Shown here piece by piece: positions 9,127-22,114 of a stretch of 64,000 nt of DNA (position 1 is the stretch's first letter; the number at the start of each line of letters is the position of its first letter). The translations under genes and the position numbers were made by a program. Origin of the DNA: Sambucus nigra. Its lineage: Eukaryota; Streptophyta; Magnoliopsida; Dipsacales; Adoxaceae. The stretch is taken from the NCBI GenBank assembly GCA_949130495.1, contig OX422215.1:71749244-71813243 (forward strand), read 5' to 3'. The notes beneath the pieces were generated by a model, which saw only the letters and a list, made by a program, of their open reading frames with translations, was not told where the DNA came from and did not search any database.

Positions 9127-11115
9127 TGAAATGCTGTTACAAAAGCCGTTTAATATAAAATTAAACTATTTAAGTAACTCCGAACTATTTTTTGAGAAAA
9201 CTTTTTTATTAAAATCAACTCAAATTAATCACAAGATGTGTTTAACAAAAATATGTACGAGATCTGTTCAAGATTGGTTAACAGGTTTAATAAATCAGTT
9301 TAAAAAATTTAAACTCCGCACAACCAAGAATTAGATGAGGAGATGTAGAAAGATTAAGAACAAGGATTTTTAACATGGTAAAACCTCACCCAACTGAGGA
9401 AACATCCACGACTTCCTCTACGGAGTAAAACAAAAATTCCACTAAAATAAATTATAACAGTTACAAACTATATAACACACATGCACACAAATCAGACCTA
9501 TACAAGTTTAGGAATGTACCCACTGGTGTCCTTATAACTTCTCTGCAGTTCTGTTTGTTGATGTTGTCTTCCAGTTGCTAACTTCCAATTTGTTCAAGTT
9601 CTTTACGTGGACTCTTGTTCTTGAGATCTTGTTACCAACACTTTTAGTGTGGTAGGTTGATAGTGTTTGTGAAGGTGCTTTCTAACACATGCATGCGCAC
9701 ACACACACACACACACACTTATTATATACAAACAATCCTATCAAATTACATATAAGATCTATATGCTGTGATTTTCTATTTCTCTCTTCTTATAAAACTT
9801 AACCTTATTTGACCTTTATAATAATCCCAGAATCCACGGCTATCTTGCTCAGAAGACGTATCAAGATCTTAATCAATCTCAAGTTTTGAAAATATTTTTG
9901 AGATTGAAAATCACCAAGTGCGATTCCAACTAGGTCGAAGGTCTTCAAAAGAACTAGAAACAGAAAATGTTTTTGTCGATCTCTTATAAAAACATTTACA
10001 GAAACAAATCAACAAATATTTTCTCAAGATGAGAAACTAAATATGCAGATCTATGTGAAATATAACATGCAATGACTTATATCTAAGATTTTTATAAAAG
10101 TAGACACATATCTAGACAGATATTTAAGTTGATAATAAGATCTGAGAACGAAGAGGTTATAGCGACAAAACTAACAAACCAATCACTCAAAATCTCTCAA
10201 ACACTCAAGGTTGTGTTTGGAATACACTGTTTATGAAGGAGGTTATGGTTTAAATATAGTTTTGGACGATTTAGGGTTAGGGTTTCCTAACTCTGTTTTC
10301 TCTCTCTCTCTTCTCTTTTCTCTCTTCTCTCTTTCTCACTCTAATGAAAAAAGCGGTAAAAGTCTAAGATGGATGAGGGTAGGGTTCCTTTTATAGGAGG
10401 CTGAGAAGATTCGAGAATACAAACCAAAATTAAGGGCTACAATCTGGTCTTGGAGGATTGACTTTGATCCAATGGTTTAAACAGAGGCGGTGATTAAAAC
10501 GCTTCTGATTAGTTAAAATTGGATTCACCAGGATTATATAAGAATGCATGCAGGTCATCGATTAAATCTAATCCAAGGGTTGAAATAACACACAGCAATC
10601 GCCTCACACAGAAAACACAATTTGGAACGATTATAGCTCGATAGGCGTAGGCATGAGATTGGATGATACAAGCGTGTCTAAAAATAATTACACAGCATGC
10701 CTTATAGTCTCTGGAGCTTTCGGATTCTACCCAAGTGAACTTTTAGCCAATAAAACCAATAAACCAAAATATCAGTTTGACCCCAAAACTTTTAAAACCA
10801 AATTATAATTAATAAAAACCTTATTTTAAAAGTTTATAACATTCCCCAAAAAATATTAAGAATCAATTTTAGGGATTTAAACACACTCAACATGTATACA
10901 CATAATTATATACAATATGAAATGTATGAATGCAATTCTAATGTGTGTGAGTGTTGGTAAATATACCTGGATCAATCAATCAAGAGGAATAATTTGGAAA
11001 CCAATCTCTGAGGTTCTTTGGTTTCTAGGAAAGACATAATTTTGTCATTATTTCCAAACTAGATGAACACTTATACAATACAGACTCAAGTGAGTCAAGG
11101 GTATAAGGTGCTTCA
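9127..11115 (-). repeat. 3' LTR of the copia element (1989 bp)
   Basis: It starts TGAAATGCT and ends AAGGTGCTTCA on the plus strand, and matches 17007-18986 nearly base for base with scattered substitutions and small indels. It holds a CA microsatellite near 9699-9718, a CT-rich run near 10290-10340, and on the minus strand TATAAAAGG at 10395-10387 as the likely TATA box. Confidence 0.93.
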
Positions 11116-11129
11116 ATCTCCCCCTTTGG
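11116..11129 (-). promoter_or_regulatory. Polypurine tract of the copia element
   Basis: On the minus strand a run reading AAAGGGGGAGAT sits directly before the 3' LTR. A second purine run lies at about 11371-11386, inside the untranslated region after pol. Confidence 0.75.
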
Positions 11130-11432
11130 AAATATGAGACAAAATCTCCTTTGAGTTATCTAGGACTCGTAGGGCAACAAAAATAAGAAAAATCTATTCC
11201 TATAAAAAATTTATCTACCCATTTCCTAGAAAACAAAAGTACATAACTCAAATAATTACAATTGACTACCCTATTACAAATTCCAAGTGTTGAGAATAAC
11301 TGTACAGAATCCTGCAATGAATCACTAAGATCATGCTTTTTAGAATATGTAAAAAAATTCACAGGACTCAAATTTCTCCCCCATTTTTGTCTCAAATAGA
11401 CGAAGGGAAAAAATGTATTGAGACTAAAGAGA

Positions 11433-12131
11433 TTAATCAGCACACACCATACCTATTGATTTACGAAAAGAAATAAATCTATCGTAATCTAAAGGTTTGG
11501 TAAACATATCCGCGAGTTGCAAATCAGTAGGAAGATAATTGATTTTTAATTCCTTAGTTTCAACCAATTCGCATATAAAGTGATGTCTTATTTTTATGTG
11601 TTTTGTTCGCGAGTGTTGAACATGATTTTTAGAGATATTGATCGCGCTTTGATTATCACAATAGAGATGCAATTGGTTTTTTTGAATACCATAATCACTT
11701 AGCATTTGTTTAAGCCAAAGTAATTGAGCACAACAGCTTCCAGTGGCTATGTATTCATATTCAACTGTTGATAGAGAAGTGCAGTTCTGTTTCTTACTAC
11801 TCCATCCTACTAGATTATTACCTATATAATAACATGCTCCTGATGTGCTTTTACTATCATCAGTACACCCATCCCAATCAGCATCAGTGTACCCAATTAT
11901 TGTGCTAGCTGTATCACTAGTGTACCAAAGTCCTAGATTCAGAGTGCCTTTTACATACTTAATAATTCTTTTAACAGAAGATAAATGACTCTCTTTAGGG
12001 TTGTTTTGATAATGAGCGCATACACAAACAGCATACATTATATCAGGACGCGAGACAGTAAGGTAGAGTAAGGTTCCTATCATACTACGATATAGAGTTA
12101 GATCTATAGATTTTCCAGTTTCATCTTTAGA
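11433..12131 (-). pseudogene. copia RNase H domain
   Basis: This continues the frame of the RT segment after a TAA at 12132-12134. The end of RT (MIGTLLYLTVSRPDIMYAV) and RNase H follow, with GYTDADWDG, STVEYEYIATGS, YCDNQSAI and KHIKIRHHFI all present. The ADMFTKPL tail is typical of plant copia elements. The domain itself has no internal stop and ends at TAG/TGA before the untranslated region. Damaged only at its junction with RT. Confidence 0.9.
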
Positions 12132-13529
12132 TTATTTGACCGTAGTACTCATGGGAGTTTTTTCATCTTTAGCACTCTTAAGGCCGAATTTTTTAGCTAT
12201 CTCTAATGCGTATTTAGATTGAGAAACAAATAATCCTTCTGAATTTTGTTTGACTTGAAGACCTAGGAAAAATTGTAACTCCCCCATAAGAGACATTTGA
12301 AACTCTTTATGCATAATTTCAGAAAAGGATTTTACTTCTGAGGGAGAAGTTGATCCAAAGATGATATCGTCAATATATACTTGAGCTATAATGATGTGTT
12401 TGTTAAAATGTGTGACAAATAAGGTTTGATCATTTCCACCTCTCTTAAAACCTTTATCTAAGAGAAAGTTGGAAAGACGTTCATACCAGGCTCTAGGTGC
12501 TTGTTTTAGGCCATACAAAGCCTTTTTAAGATGAAATACATGATTTGGATATTGAGGGTCAATGAACCCTTTTGATTGTTCTACATAGGTTTCTTCAGTC
12601 AATATTACATTAAGGAATGCAGATTTGACATCCATTTGGTAAAGTGTAAAGTGCAAGTGGCAAGCTATGTCAAAGAGAAGACGAACATATTCTAAACGAG
12701 TAACAGGAGCAAAAGTTTCATTAAAATCTATTCTTTCAATTTGAGAATATCCTTGAGCAACTAATCTAGATTTGTTTCTAATTATTATCACACTTTCATC
12801 AGATTTATTTTTAAATATCCAACGTGTGCCAATAACCTTTTTATGATTAGGCCTAGGTACAAGATACCAAACATCATGAATAACAAATTGAAGAAGTTCT
12901 TCCTGCATAGCACAAATCCAGTGAGAGTCATTCAATGCCTCATTTACATTCTTTGGTTCCACAAGGGAAACAAAACATGCATAGTGAGCATAATTTCTTA
13001 ATTGAGATCTTGTACGCACAGGCTCACTAGGATTACCAACAACGTTATCTATGGGATGGTCTTTAGAAACCCAGTTAGGTACTTCAGGTGTCTCAATTGG
13101 TAATGAATCATTTATTTCTAGAGAGTCATTTTCTAAAATATTTGTAGGCTCTTCCACAATAGTTGATTCACCAGTCTTACTCTCTACAGTAGTGTCACTT
13201 ACAATTACATTTATGGATTCCATCATGGTCTTAATGCAAAGATTATAAATTTGGTAGGATCTACTGTTAGGTGAGTATCCTAGAAAAATAGTTTTATCTC
13301 CTTGACTCTCAAATTTGGATAAGTGTTCTCTATCTTTGCAGACATAACAAGTACTACCAAAGGTTCTAAGGTATTTAAGATTGGGTTTTTTCTTATACCA
13401 AAGCTCGTAAGGAGTTTGTTTCGAATTCTTTCTAAGATAGACCCTATTGATAATGTGACATGCAATACGAATATATTCTACCCAAAAATATTTAGGTAAA
13501 CTCTTGGCATATAATATAACACGTGCCAT
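12132..13529 (-). pseudogene. copia integrase C-terminus and reverse transcriptase
   Basis: The segment is open for 465 codons. It starts in the integrase core's end (MARVILYAKSLPKYFWVEY), continues through the integrase C-terminal region (ELWYKKKPNLKYLRTFGS), an acidic linker, and the RT domain: IGTRWIFKNK, RLVAQGYSQ, ETFAPVTRLE, YQMDVKSAFLN, KALYGLKQAPRAWYE and the catalytic YIDDIIFGS. RT catalytic residues are intact. The upstream join to the integrase core is broken. The wording of these motifs is closest to SIRE-type elements as I remember them. Confidence 0.9.
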
Positions 13530-14427
13530 ATCTTGAAGAGTACGATTCTTTCTCTCGACGATGCCATTTTGTTGAGGAGTCTTAGGAGCACTAAACTCAT
13601 GTTTGTAACCATTATAGTCACAATACTCTATTATACCGGTGTCTTTGAATTATCCACCTCTATCACTACGAATTCTATTTACTTGAGTGTCCTTATCATT
13701 TTTAATCCGAAGAAGTATTTTTAAAAAGGTTTGAAAAAGTGTCAGACTTTTGTTTTAAGAAGGCTACCCAAGTAAATCTAGTGACATCATTAACTATAAC
13801 AAGAATGTAATTGTGTCCACAGAGACTAACAGTTTGAGAGGGACCCATTAGGTCCATATGGATGAGCTCTAAGGGGTTAGAGGTAAGGATATCTTTGACT
13901 TTCTTATGAGGTGCCTTAACAATTTTTCCTTCCTGACAGGAACCACAGACAATATTAGAAATGGGTTTGATTTTTGGAACTCCTCTAACTATTTCTTGAG
14001 AAGTCAATCTACTAAGATTATCATAATTTATGTGACCCATCATGTTATGCCATATCTCATTGTCATCCATTCTGGCAACATTATAGATTTCAGAACTATT
14101 CATGACAGTATAACAATTGTCAGGAGTCCTGAATCCTATAATTATGCATTCACCCTTTTCATTTAAAATTTTGCAATTGTTCTTTGAAAAGGCAACAGTA
14201 TGATCTGAGTCACAAAATTGCGAGATACTAAGTAGATTGGCCTTAAGACCTTTGACTAGAAGAACATTTTCAAGAACAGGAAGTCCTTTCTCTTGGAGTG
14301 TTCCTTTACCTATGATCTGAGATGATACTCCATCACCAAAAATAACTTTTCCTCCAACAAAGCTGGTTTTGTTTAAGAGTTTTGTATCATCACCAGTCAT
14401 GTGTTTTGAACATCCAGAATCTAAATA
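13530..14427 (-). pseudogene. copia protease, pre-integrase zinc domain and integrase core
   Basis: The aspartic protease motif YLDSGCSKHMTGD opens the segment; the preceding codon is TGA (14428-14430), where the family has Trp. The pre-integrase zinc domain has IWHNMMGH and CGSCQEGK, giving the HHCC set. Integrase starts at HMDLMGP with the first Asp. A frameshift near 13705 moves to another frame that carries IRSDRGG (second Asp), a TGA in place of the next residue, and GIVERKNRTL (Glu). So the DDE residues are all present but split over two frames with one extra stop. Confidence 0.85.
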
Positions 14428-15378
14428 TCAACCAGAAGATGTGTGTTCAGCTTTTAAAGCAGTAATAACAATGTTACACTTTATCTGGGGTAACATATCA
14501 TCTTTTATAACCCAAATTGCTCTAGTTTTCATTTTGCGCTTATTTGCTCTCAATTGATAAAATTTGCGAGCATTCGATTTTTGTTGAAAAATGTTTTGCG
14601 CATGATTTTGAATTTTATGAAACACATGAGCATTTGGTTTAGGAAAGTGTTTAGGAATCCTTTTAGGGAATGTTCTTTTAGGTTTGGTCTTTCTCTTCCT
14701 ATAGTTAGAGTTTTTGTCTGGTTGTCTAAGCAGAACGTAATTGTTACGGCTTCTCCTCGAATAGTTAAAGTTTTGATAGATAGGAGGACTACATACAGGT
14801 TTAACTAGTCTTCTAGCATAGAAGCTATCAAAAGAATGACCGTATATATCGTAGTAGGAGCAATAAAGATTGATCAAAGTTGGAGTCTCCTTAGGAAAGT
14901 CTTTAAACATAAGCTTTAAGGAATTTTGAGGTTGAATCCTATTCGAAGATAAAATAGTTTTGAAAGTAGATTCACTCTTCCTAATAGAGGGGCACACATA
15001 TTTAGCCTTAGGTGAACTTTCATGTTTGGAGTAACTTGATTCCCCAATATCAAACTTTTGATGTTTTGAATCAAACTCAGTTTTTAGAGAATGAAAGCCT
15101 GGGCAGGTCTCAATAGGTCTTTTGCCTCCTGATACAAACCTGATAGGTTCAAAAGATTTTGTTTGTGTCTTTAAATTGGGACAAAACCCTATTCCAGTTA
15201 GATCATCAGAATTGGTTTTTGATTCAGCAAAACATCCATCAAAACAGTTTGAGTTATTTTTAAATTTTGTAAATTTTTTGAAAACAGTTGCTATCTTTTC
15301 TTTAGTTTGTTCCAATTCTAACAATGTCCCTTTGTATTTTTTCTCCAGAGTTTCATTTGTTTCAGTCAAATTTTCCAA
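14428..15378 (-). pseudogene. copia gag C-terminal / gag-protease linker region
   Basis: A 316-codon frame overlaps the end of the gag frame and is joined to it by a frameshift. It starts with a coiled-coil-like stretch (ENLTETNETLEKKYKGTLLE), has low-complexity Ser/Lys-rich sequence, and contains a degenerate second zinc knuckle (CSYYDIYGHSFDSFY, last Cys replaced). A very basic segment follows before the protease. The long linker with a second zinc knuckle is typical of SIRE-like gag-pol. Confidence 0.75.
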
Positions 15379-16916
15379 TTTTTGATCAAACGTTTTGATT
15401 TCACTTCATGAGTAAGACATTGGGTAGTGTACTCTTCAGCATTAAGTTTGACCATCAGACTTAGATCTTCTAGTTTCCTAGTGAGATCTTTAACTATCTT
15501 CTCTGGTCTAGTTCTTTTCTTGAGAGTTTTCGCATAAAGTGTGTGAATATCAGGGAGGTTTTCATTGTCCGAGTCACTAAGTGTAGTGTGTGAAGTGACC
15601 CCTAAGGCTTCATTTCTTGAACTCACGCACCTATGGACATCATCATAATCGCATTCCCTTTGACTCACACACCCCGTGGTTGAGTTAACAATATTCTTAG
15701 AAAGTAAAGCATATAAACCAGTAATAGCATGATTCACAACAGCAGGAGTAGTGATACTATCATCATTCTCATACATAGGCATATCATCATTGTAAATTAT
15801 TTTAGCAAAGAAAGACATGCAAGGATCAAAAGCACCAGATGACTTAGGTTCCTCATTTTCAGAGTCGTTTGAATCATCCCATGTCTTGCAAATGTTGGCC
15901 CTAGTGTGTTTATTGTGGGTGTTCAAATTAACTCTACAATCTTGTGCAATGTGTCCTAGTTTTCCACATCTAAAGCATTCAATCTTCTTAAGGTTTTTGT
16001 TAGGTCTAGCATGAATGTCCTTGTGATGTTTGTCTTGACCTTTATCATGAGGTTTTTGATTAGAGTGAGATGGACAATTGGACTTTCCTTGTTTGTTTGC
16101 CATGTTATTTCTAAACTTTATAATTTTCTTAAACTGTTTTGACATTAAGGCAATCTGATTGTCCAAACTCTCTATGTCACATTCCTCATCAGAGTCATAA
16201 TTAGGGATGTTAAGCTCAGGCTTAATCAGCTTAGAAGAAAAACTCAGATTGGAACTAGTCTGTTTCCTATGGGACTAGGTCAATTGTTTCTTAAATTCTA
16301 ATTCCATTTCCACAGTTCTTAGTTTACTACTGAGTAATTCAGGAGTGAGATTTTGGTCACTCAACTCCTCAATAACATATCTTTTATTGTCAAATTTCTG
16401 TGGTAATGATCTTAGAATTTTAGATACAATTTCATGTCTGTCATATGTTATCCCATTGGCATGCAGTTTGGCCACAATATCATTCAAATTCATATAAAAG
16501 TCATCAAATGACTCAGAATCAGACATAATTAAAGAGTTATACTGTTGAATGAGCATTTGTGTTTTAGCAGCCTTAACTCTAGTGTCACCTTCATGAGCAG
16601 TAACCAAAGTGTCCCAAGCTTCCTTAGAAGTGGCACAAGATGAGATCCTTTTTAACTCATGTTCATTTATGGACATAAATATAACATTCTTTCCTTTGTT
16701 ATTGTTGCGAGAAACTTGATTCTCTTCTTGTGTGAACTCACTTAACACTTTCTTAATCCTCTCATTACTTCCTTCAGTGGCTGGTTTAGTAGGATAAATG
16801 TAACCATTTTCAACAATGTCCCATACATCATCTCCCAAAGTTCCTTGAATGAAAACAATCATCCTTACTTTCCAGTAAGCAAAATTGGTTCCATCAAAGA
16901 TAGGAGGTCTGGTCAA
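15366..16916 (-). pseudogene. copia gag
   Basis: The N-terminal part (16916-16278) is a UBN2-type gag: RPPIFDGTNFAYWKVRM, DVWDIVENG, CATSKEAWDTL and a leucine-rich end. An in-frame TAG at 16275-16277 splits it from the C-terminal part, which stays in the same frame and holds the CCHC zinc knuckle CFRCGKLGHIAQDC. A frameshift near 15390 ends the frame just before the coiled coil of the next segment. The start codon was chosen because it lies just downstream of the primer-binding site and begins the conserved gag domain. Confidence 0.88.
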
Positions 16917-16992
16917 GTTACCAAATCTTTCATTTTTCTAGTCCATGTTTGATTTTCAGAAACACAGGATCTTTTTAAAAGAAGTTTACAAA

Positions 16993-17004
16993 GATCTGAT
17001 ACCA
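16993..17004 (-). promoter_or_regulatory. Primer-binding site of the copia element
   Basis: On the minus strand it reads TGGTATCAGATC, two bases after the 5' LTR. The usual plant copia site, complementary to initiator methionine tRNA, is TGGTATCAGAGC, so there is one mismatch. Confidence 0.9.
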
Positions 17005-17006
17005 AT

Positions 17007-18986
17007 TGAAATGCTAATACTAAAGTCGTTTAATATAAAATCAAACTATTTAAGTAACTCCGAACTGTTTTTTGAGGAAACTCTTTTCTTAAAATCAACT
17101 CAAATTAATCACAAGATGTGTTTAACAAAAATATGTACGAGATCTGTTCAAGATTGGTTAACAGGTTTAATAAATCAGTTTAAACAATTTAAACTCAGCA
17201 CAACCAAGAATTAGATGAGGAGATGTAAAAAGATTAAGAACAAGGATTTTTAACGTGGTAAAACCTCACCCAATTGAGGAAACATCCACGACTCCCTCTA
17301 CGGAGTAAACAAAAAATTCCACTAAAACAAATTATAACAGTTACAAACTATATAACACACATGCACACAAATCATACCTATACATGTTTAGGAATGTACC
17401 CACTGGTGTCCTTATAACTTCCCTACAGTTCTGTTTGTTGATGTTGTCTTCCAGTTGCCAACTTCCAATTTGTTCAAGTTCTTTACGTGGACTCTTGTTC
17501 TTGAGATCTTGTCACCAACACTTTTAGTGTGGTAGGGTGATAGTGTTTGTGAAGGTGCTTTCTAACACATGCATGCACACACACACACACACACTTATTA
17601 TATACAAATATCCTATCAAATTACATATAAGATCTTATGTTGTGATTTTCTATTTGTCTCTTCTTATAAAACTTAACCTTATTTGACCTTTATAATAATC
17701 CCAGAATCCACGGCTATCTTGCTCGGAAGACGTATCAAGATCTTAATCAATCTCAAGTTTTGAAAATATTTTTGAGATTGAATATCACCAAGTGCGATTC
17801 TAACTAGGTCGAAGGTCTTGTTTCAAAAGAACTAGAAACAGAAAATATTTTTGTTGATTTCGTAGATAAAAACATTTACAGAAATAAATCAACAAATATT
17901 TTCTCAAGATGAGAAACTAAATATGGAGAACTATGTGAAATATAACATGCAATGACTTAGATCTAAGATTTCTATAAAAGTAGAAACACAGATCTAGACA
18001 GATGTTTAAGTTGATAACAAGATATGAGAAAGAAGAGGTTACAGCAACAAGACTAACAAACCAATCACTCAAAATATCTCAAACACTCAAGGTTGACACT
18101 GTTTATGAAGGAGGTTATGATTTGAATATAGTTTTAGACGATTTAGGGTTAGGGTTTCCTAACTCTGTTTTTTCTCTCTCTCTCTCTCTCCTCTCTTCTC
18201 TCTTCCTCACTCTAATGCACAAAGTGGCAAAAGTCTCAGATGGCTGAGGGTAGGGTTCCTTTTATAGGAGGCTGAGAAGATTTGAGAATACAAACCAAAA
18301 TCAAGGGCTACGATCTGGTCTTGGAGAATTGACTTTGATCTAATGGTTTAAACAGAGGCGGTGATTAAAAGGCTTTTGATTGGCTCAAATTGGTTTCACC
18401 AGGATTATATAAGAACGCATGCTGGTCATCGATTAAATCTAATCCAAGGGTTGAAATAACACACAACAATCGTCTCACACAGAAAACACAATTTGGAACG
18501 ATTATAGCTCGACATGTGTAGGCATGAGATTGGATGATACACGCGTGTCTAAAAATAATTACACAACATGCCTTATAGTCTCTGGTGCTTTCGAATTCTA
18601 ACCAAGTGAACTTTTAGCCAATAAAACCAATAAACCAAAATAGCAGTTTGACCCCAAAACTTTTAAAACCAAATTATAATTAATAAAAACCTTATTTTAA
18701 AAGTTTATAAAATTCCCCCAAAAATATTAAGAATCAATTTTAGGGATTTAAACACACTCAACATGTATACACACAATTATATACAACATGAAATGTATGA
18801 ATGCAATTCTAATGTGTGTGAGTGTTGGTAAATATACCTGGATCAATCAATCAAGATGAATAATTTGGAAAGCAATCTCTGAGGTTCTTTGGTTTCTAGG
18901 AAAGACATAATTTTGTCACTATTTCCAAACTAGATGAACACTTATACAATACAGACTCAAGTGAGTCAAGGGTATAAGGTGCTACA
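17007..18986 (-). repeat. 5' LTR of the copia element (1980 bp)
   Basis: Runs TGAAATGCT...AAGGTGCTACA on the plus strand and matches the LTR at 9127-11115. Small differences include a shorter CA repeat, a longer CT run near 18170-18195 and substitutions throughout. By eye the LTRs are clearly over 90 percent identical, implying an insertion that is not very recent. Confidence 0.93.
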
Positions 18987-18991
18987 CTGAG

Positions 18992-19766
18992 ACCCTGAAT
19001 GACCTGGATGCCTGGAAGGAGGGTCATTTTGACTTTCTAAGGGGAGCCCCGTAATGCTGTTCATGTGGATTACAAAGAGATTTTGCCTGGCGGGCCCTCC
19101 TGAGTACCCTTTGGTAGTTGTGGCCAATTTTTTATTCGACCTTTCTTTATCTTCGGTCTATCTGTGGAGAGTTGGGTGAGCTGTCTTGTAGAGCATGGAG
19201 CCCAGTGCCTTCACTCGTTAGTTCCATGGTGGGGGGGCTTACTCCCTGTCTTGCAGCTTGGATATTACTAGTATGTGCGACTGGTGGGCCTTCGACAGAC
19301 TTCCTTTTATTTTCCCTAGCAGCTCATGCGCCTAGTCGGGTGGGACAGATCATGCCCCCTCATATAATAAAGTTCTTCTCGGTGGAGGATCTGACTGAAT
19401 CGCTAAGGATGTTGATGGGCTCTTTGTGGTAGCACCGTCAGCCGTCTATTCGTCCATCACAACCCGTGAGAGGGGCTGACATATATCTGGGGACTACATA
19501 AATGGCTATGGAAGAGGGAAGTAGAGAAGTTTCTAGCAAAAGAGACCAGTCAGAGGTGGTTCATTGCTTTTGATACCATTGAAGATGGTGTTGTGGTTTT
19601 GTCCAGGTTTGTCAGGCTATATTGCTCTATGGAATGCATACGGAGTACCAATCAGGAATGGGAAACTTGGGGGCCTCCAGGGGTTGGTAATGATGATGAA
19701 GCAGGGCCATCCAGAAGTTGAAGGTAGCGTGCTTATAAAGATTTTGGTGAATTTTGTGAAGCTATG
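18992..19766 (+). pseudogene. Antisense DUF7745 gene of element A, 3' part
   Basis: The gene resumes after the copia insertion: TLNDLDAWKEGHFDFLRGAP matches ETLNGLDA.REG in element B near 57440. Later blocks match B's GLRQTSFYFPWRLLRQFGWE region and its FFPVEDLTERLRM (here FFSVEDLTESLRM near 19375). The sequence alternates frames and holds stops, including a TAA within RGAP and TAG codons near the end. The C-terminal part is related to B's 57880-58182. Confidence 0.65.
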
Positions 19767-20265
19767 ATTATTGGTATGTTTTTGTATTTGGGATTTTCGA
19801 GGTAATTTTGTGTTGTTTATTCGGGAATACTTTGGTTATTGGGGAGGGGTGGATGGTTTGACTCCCCTAGCTGATATTTCGTGTAATAACACCATTATCC
19901 CAAATTAGAAATAAAAGTTGATTTTGAAAATATTTTATCATGCCTATTGATGAGTTTTACATTTGAATTATCTATATTAATCGCTAAGGCATACATAATC
20001 CATTTTTTTGCGTAAATAATAAAATGAACCACTATTTTTGGAGGTTAGAAAATAATAGCATTTTTTGAAAAGAAAGGGACCGGACCCATGTATGATGTAT
20101 GGGTTGCCTGCATACTTTTGGGGTTTTTGAAGATTCTCATGAGTTTCATTTTGAAAGAAAATATTTTTGAGAAGATCCGGTCCCACGTAGTTATGGGTAT
20201 GAGGAAATGAATATTTTTTTAGAATTGAAGGAGGTGAGAAGAGTCATAACACGCTGAGATTTTTA
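19767..20265. other. Convergent spacer of element A (DUF7745 end to pol end)
   Basis: AT-rich non-coding sequence between the 3' ends of the antisense gene (+) and pol (-). It is homologous to 58190-58660 of element B; shared words include CGCTAAGG(C/T)ATACATAATCC and the GAAAGGG...CATGTA(T/A) stretch. No independent gene is seen. Confidence 0.6.
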
Positions 20266-21340
20266 CTAAGGGTAAAACGTTTTTAGACGGTCCAAGTTGA
20301 CTGGACGCGCCATTTCTTCTTCATCAAGGTTTGTGAGCATAGTGGTGCCTACTGAGAGAATCTTCTTCAGGATGTACAAGCCGCTCCAATTCGGCTTAAA
20401 TTTTCCTATGGGTCCCAAACGAGTTTATGATTTCTTTGAGGGCAAGACCTTCTTCCTGGACATCATGGTCTTTGACTTTAAGTTGAACGATCACGCTATC
20501 CGATGATGGTACCCTTGTATATATATTATAGATACTTCAGTATCTTTTCATCCAAGAGAGATAATTTATCCAAGCGGCTTTGATGCCATTATTCTTCGTT
20601 AACTTTGCATTCAAGCAGGATACGGGGGGAAGGTATTTCCAGCTCGACAGGTAGGACTGCTTCCATATCGTATATTAGAGAATAAGGGGTAGCCCCAGTG
20701 GGTGTTCTGATTGAAGTGTAGTAGTCCCAAAGGGTGTAAGGGATCCGATCGACCCAAACTCTGTAACTCTCAGTCAACTTGCTGATTATGGTCTTGAGAC
20801 TTTTATTGGTAGCTTCAACGGCACCATTGGTTTGGGGTCGGTAGGGAGTAGATTTGTGTCTCTGAATCCCGTATTTGGTGACTAGTTCTGTAACCTCAGC
20901 TTTAAAATAGATCCCATTATTTGACACTAACTTGTGGGGAACTCCGTATCGGCATATAATGTTCTTTTTGATAAACTTGGCCTCTTTCTTCGCATTCAAC
21001 ACCACATATGACTCGGCTTTGAACCATTTGGTGAGGCAATCAATGGTGACCAGGATGAATTCGTAACCATTTAAATCTTTGGGAGTAAATTTCCTAATGA
21101 TGTCGATGCCCCAAGTGGAGAAGGGCCAAGAAGAGGTCATGTTGTACAGCTTACGGGGAGGCAAGTGTTGGAGTTTGGTGAACTGTTGGCATTTGAGGCA
21201 TTTTCGAATATATGCAGTGTAATTTTGAATCATAGTGGTCCAATAGTACCCTTGAAGAATGACCTTTTTTGTAAGCATGCGATCATTCATGTGGGGCCCG
21301 TATTCCCCACTATGGATCTTCTATATTATTTCTTCAACAT
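20266..21340 (-). pseudogene. Integrase of element A
   Basis: The zinc region is partly visible (IHSGEYGPHM on the far side of a TAG, then CLKCQQF). The core has WGIDII, and Glu in NGAVEATNK, but the second catalytic site reads SNNG instead of SDNG, so the middle Asp is Asn. A frameshift separates the core from the C-terminal block, which holds PNWSGLYILKKIL and ends MARPVNLDRLKTFYP at the TAG at 20266-20268. It is homologous to 58666-59424 in element B and inactive on two counts. Confidence 0.85.
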
Positions 21341-22114
21341 CATCCCCTGCTATGCAGTGCAAATGGGTTCCATTGAAGTTTCTTTTGAACACTGCTTTAT
21401 CAGAGATGATATTTTGGGCAACCAGTTTGCGAAGGATTGCACGGTCTTTCTTATTAGTGTCTACCTACCATGTTTGAGGAGGTTCCAGAAGTCATAGTAT
21501 CATAACTCGGCATATCAGAATCCTCCTCGAGAATAAGTTTAATATGGTAGAAGTTTATAGGCTTAACTTGTTTCTAAACTAGGAAATGGGCCATTATTAT
21601 CCACTTGGGCATGTTGACCATAGAGTCCAAAGTAGCAAGGGCATCATCCAGGGTGTTCTTTTCTTAGGGAAAATAATGGAAGGTGACATCCTTAAACTAA
21701 AAGGCCAGTTCTTCTAGGTGTGTTATGGAAGGGTAGGAGTTTTTCTTCTTTGATTTTCCATTTTTTGAGGATTTAGATGACAATAAGGGTAGATTCTCGG
21801 TAGACTTCTAGGTGTCGGATTCCTTTTTGGAGGGCGATCTTAAGGCCTATCGTGCATGCCTCATACTCGATCATATTGTTGGTGTAGAGAAAATTTAGCT
21901 TAATGGAAATTGGGGTGTGAGAGTCATCAGGGGTGATCAAGAGTATCCTAATGTCATATTTATTCTTATTAACAACTCCATTAAAGAACATTTTCCATCT
22001 GAGGTCCTTTTGAGAGGTGCAGAGAATATCTTCGTTTAAAAATTCAAAGATCCAAACATTGACCTCTTCCATGGGATAATCAACAAAGTAGTCGGAGATG
22101 ACTCTACCCTTCAT
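21341..22114 (-). pseudogene. Archaeal-type RNase H and linker, element A
   Basis: From the right: MFFNGVVNKNKYDIRILLITPDD, SIKLNFLYTNNMIEYEACTIGL and HLEVYRESTL, then decayed linker toward integrase. The first catalytic position of this RNase H family is Asp (F-D-G); here it is Asn, codon AAT at 21980-21982. The third acidic site reads VYRES rather than VYGDS. Element B also has Asn at the first position. Confidence 0.8.

Larger units (their letters stand above)
9127..18986 (-). mobile_element. Complete Ty1/copia element, SIRE/Maximus-like (~9.9 kb)
   Basis: Two LTRs (9127-11115 and 17007-18986) flank gag, protease, integrase, RT and RNase H in copia order on the minus strand. Other hallmarks are a primer-binding site resembling the initiator-Met tRNA complement, a polypurine tract and a perfect 5-bp target duplication. 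The RT/RNase H sequence (QVYIDDIIFGS, MGELQFFLGLQV) and long LTRs fit the SIRE/Maximus lineage. The coding region has at least five stops or frameshifts, so it cannot move by itself. It sits inside the DUF7745 gene of element A and is therefore younger than A. Confidence 0.92.

Noticed and set aside
11156..11443. Possible extra ORF (envelope-like) after copia RNase H
   Set aside because: Short, no signal peptide or membrane segments of that type, and it overlaps the polypurine region; untranslated sequence is likelier.
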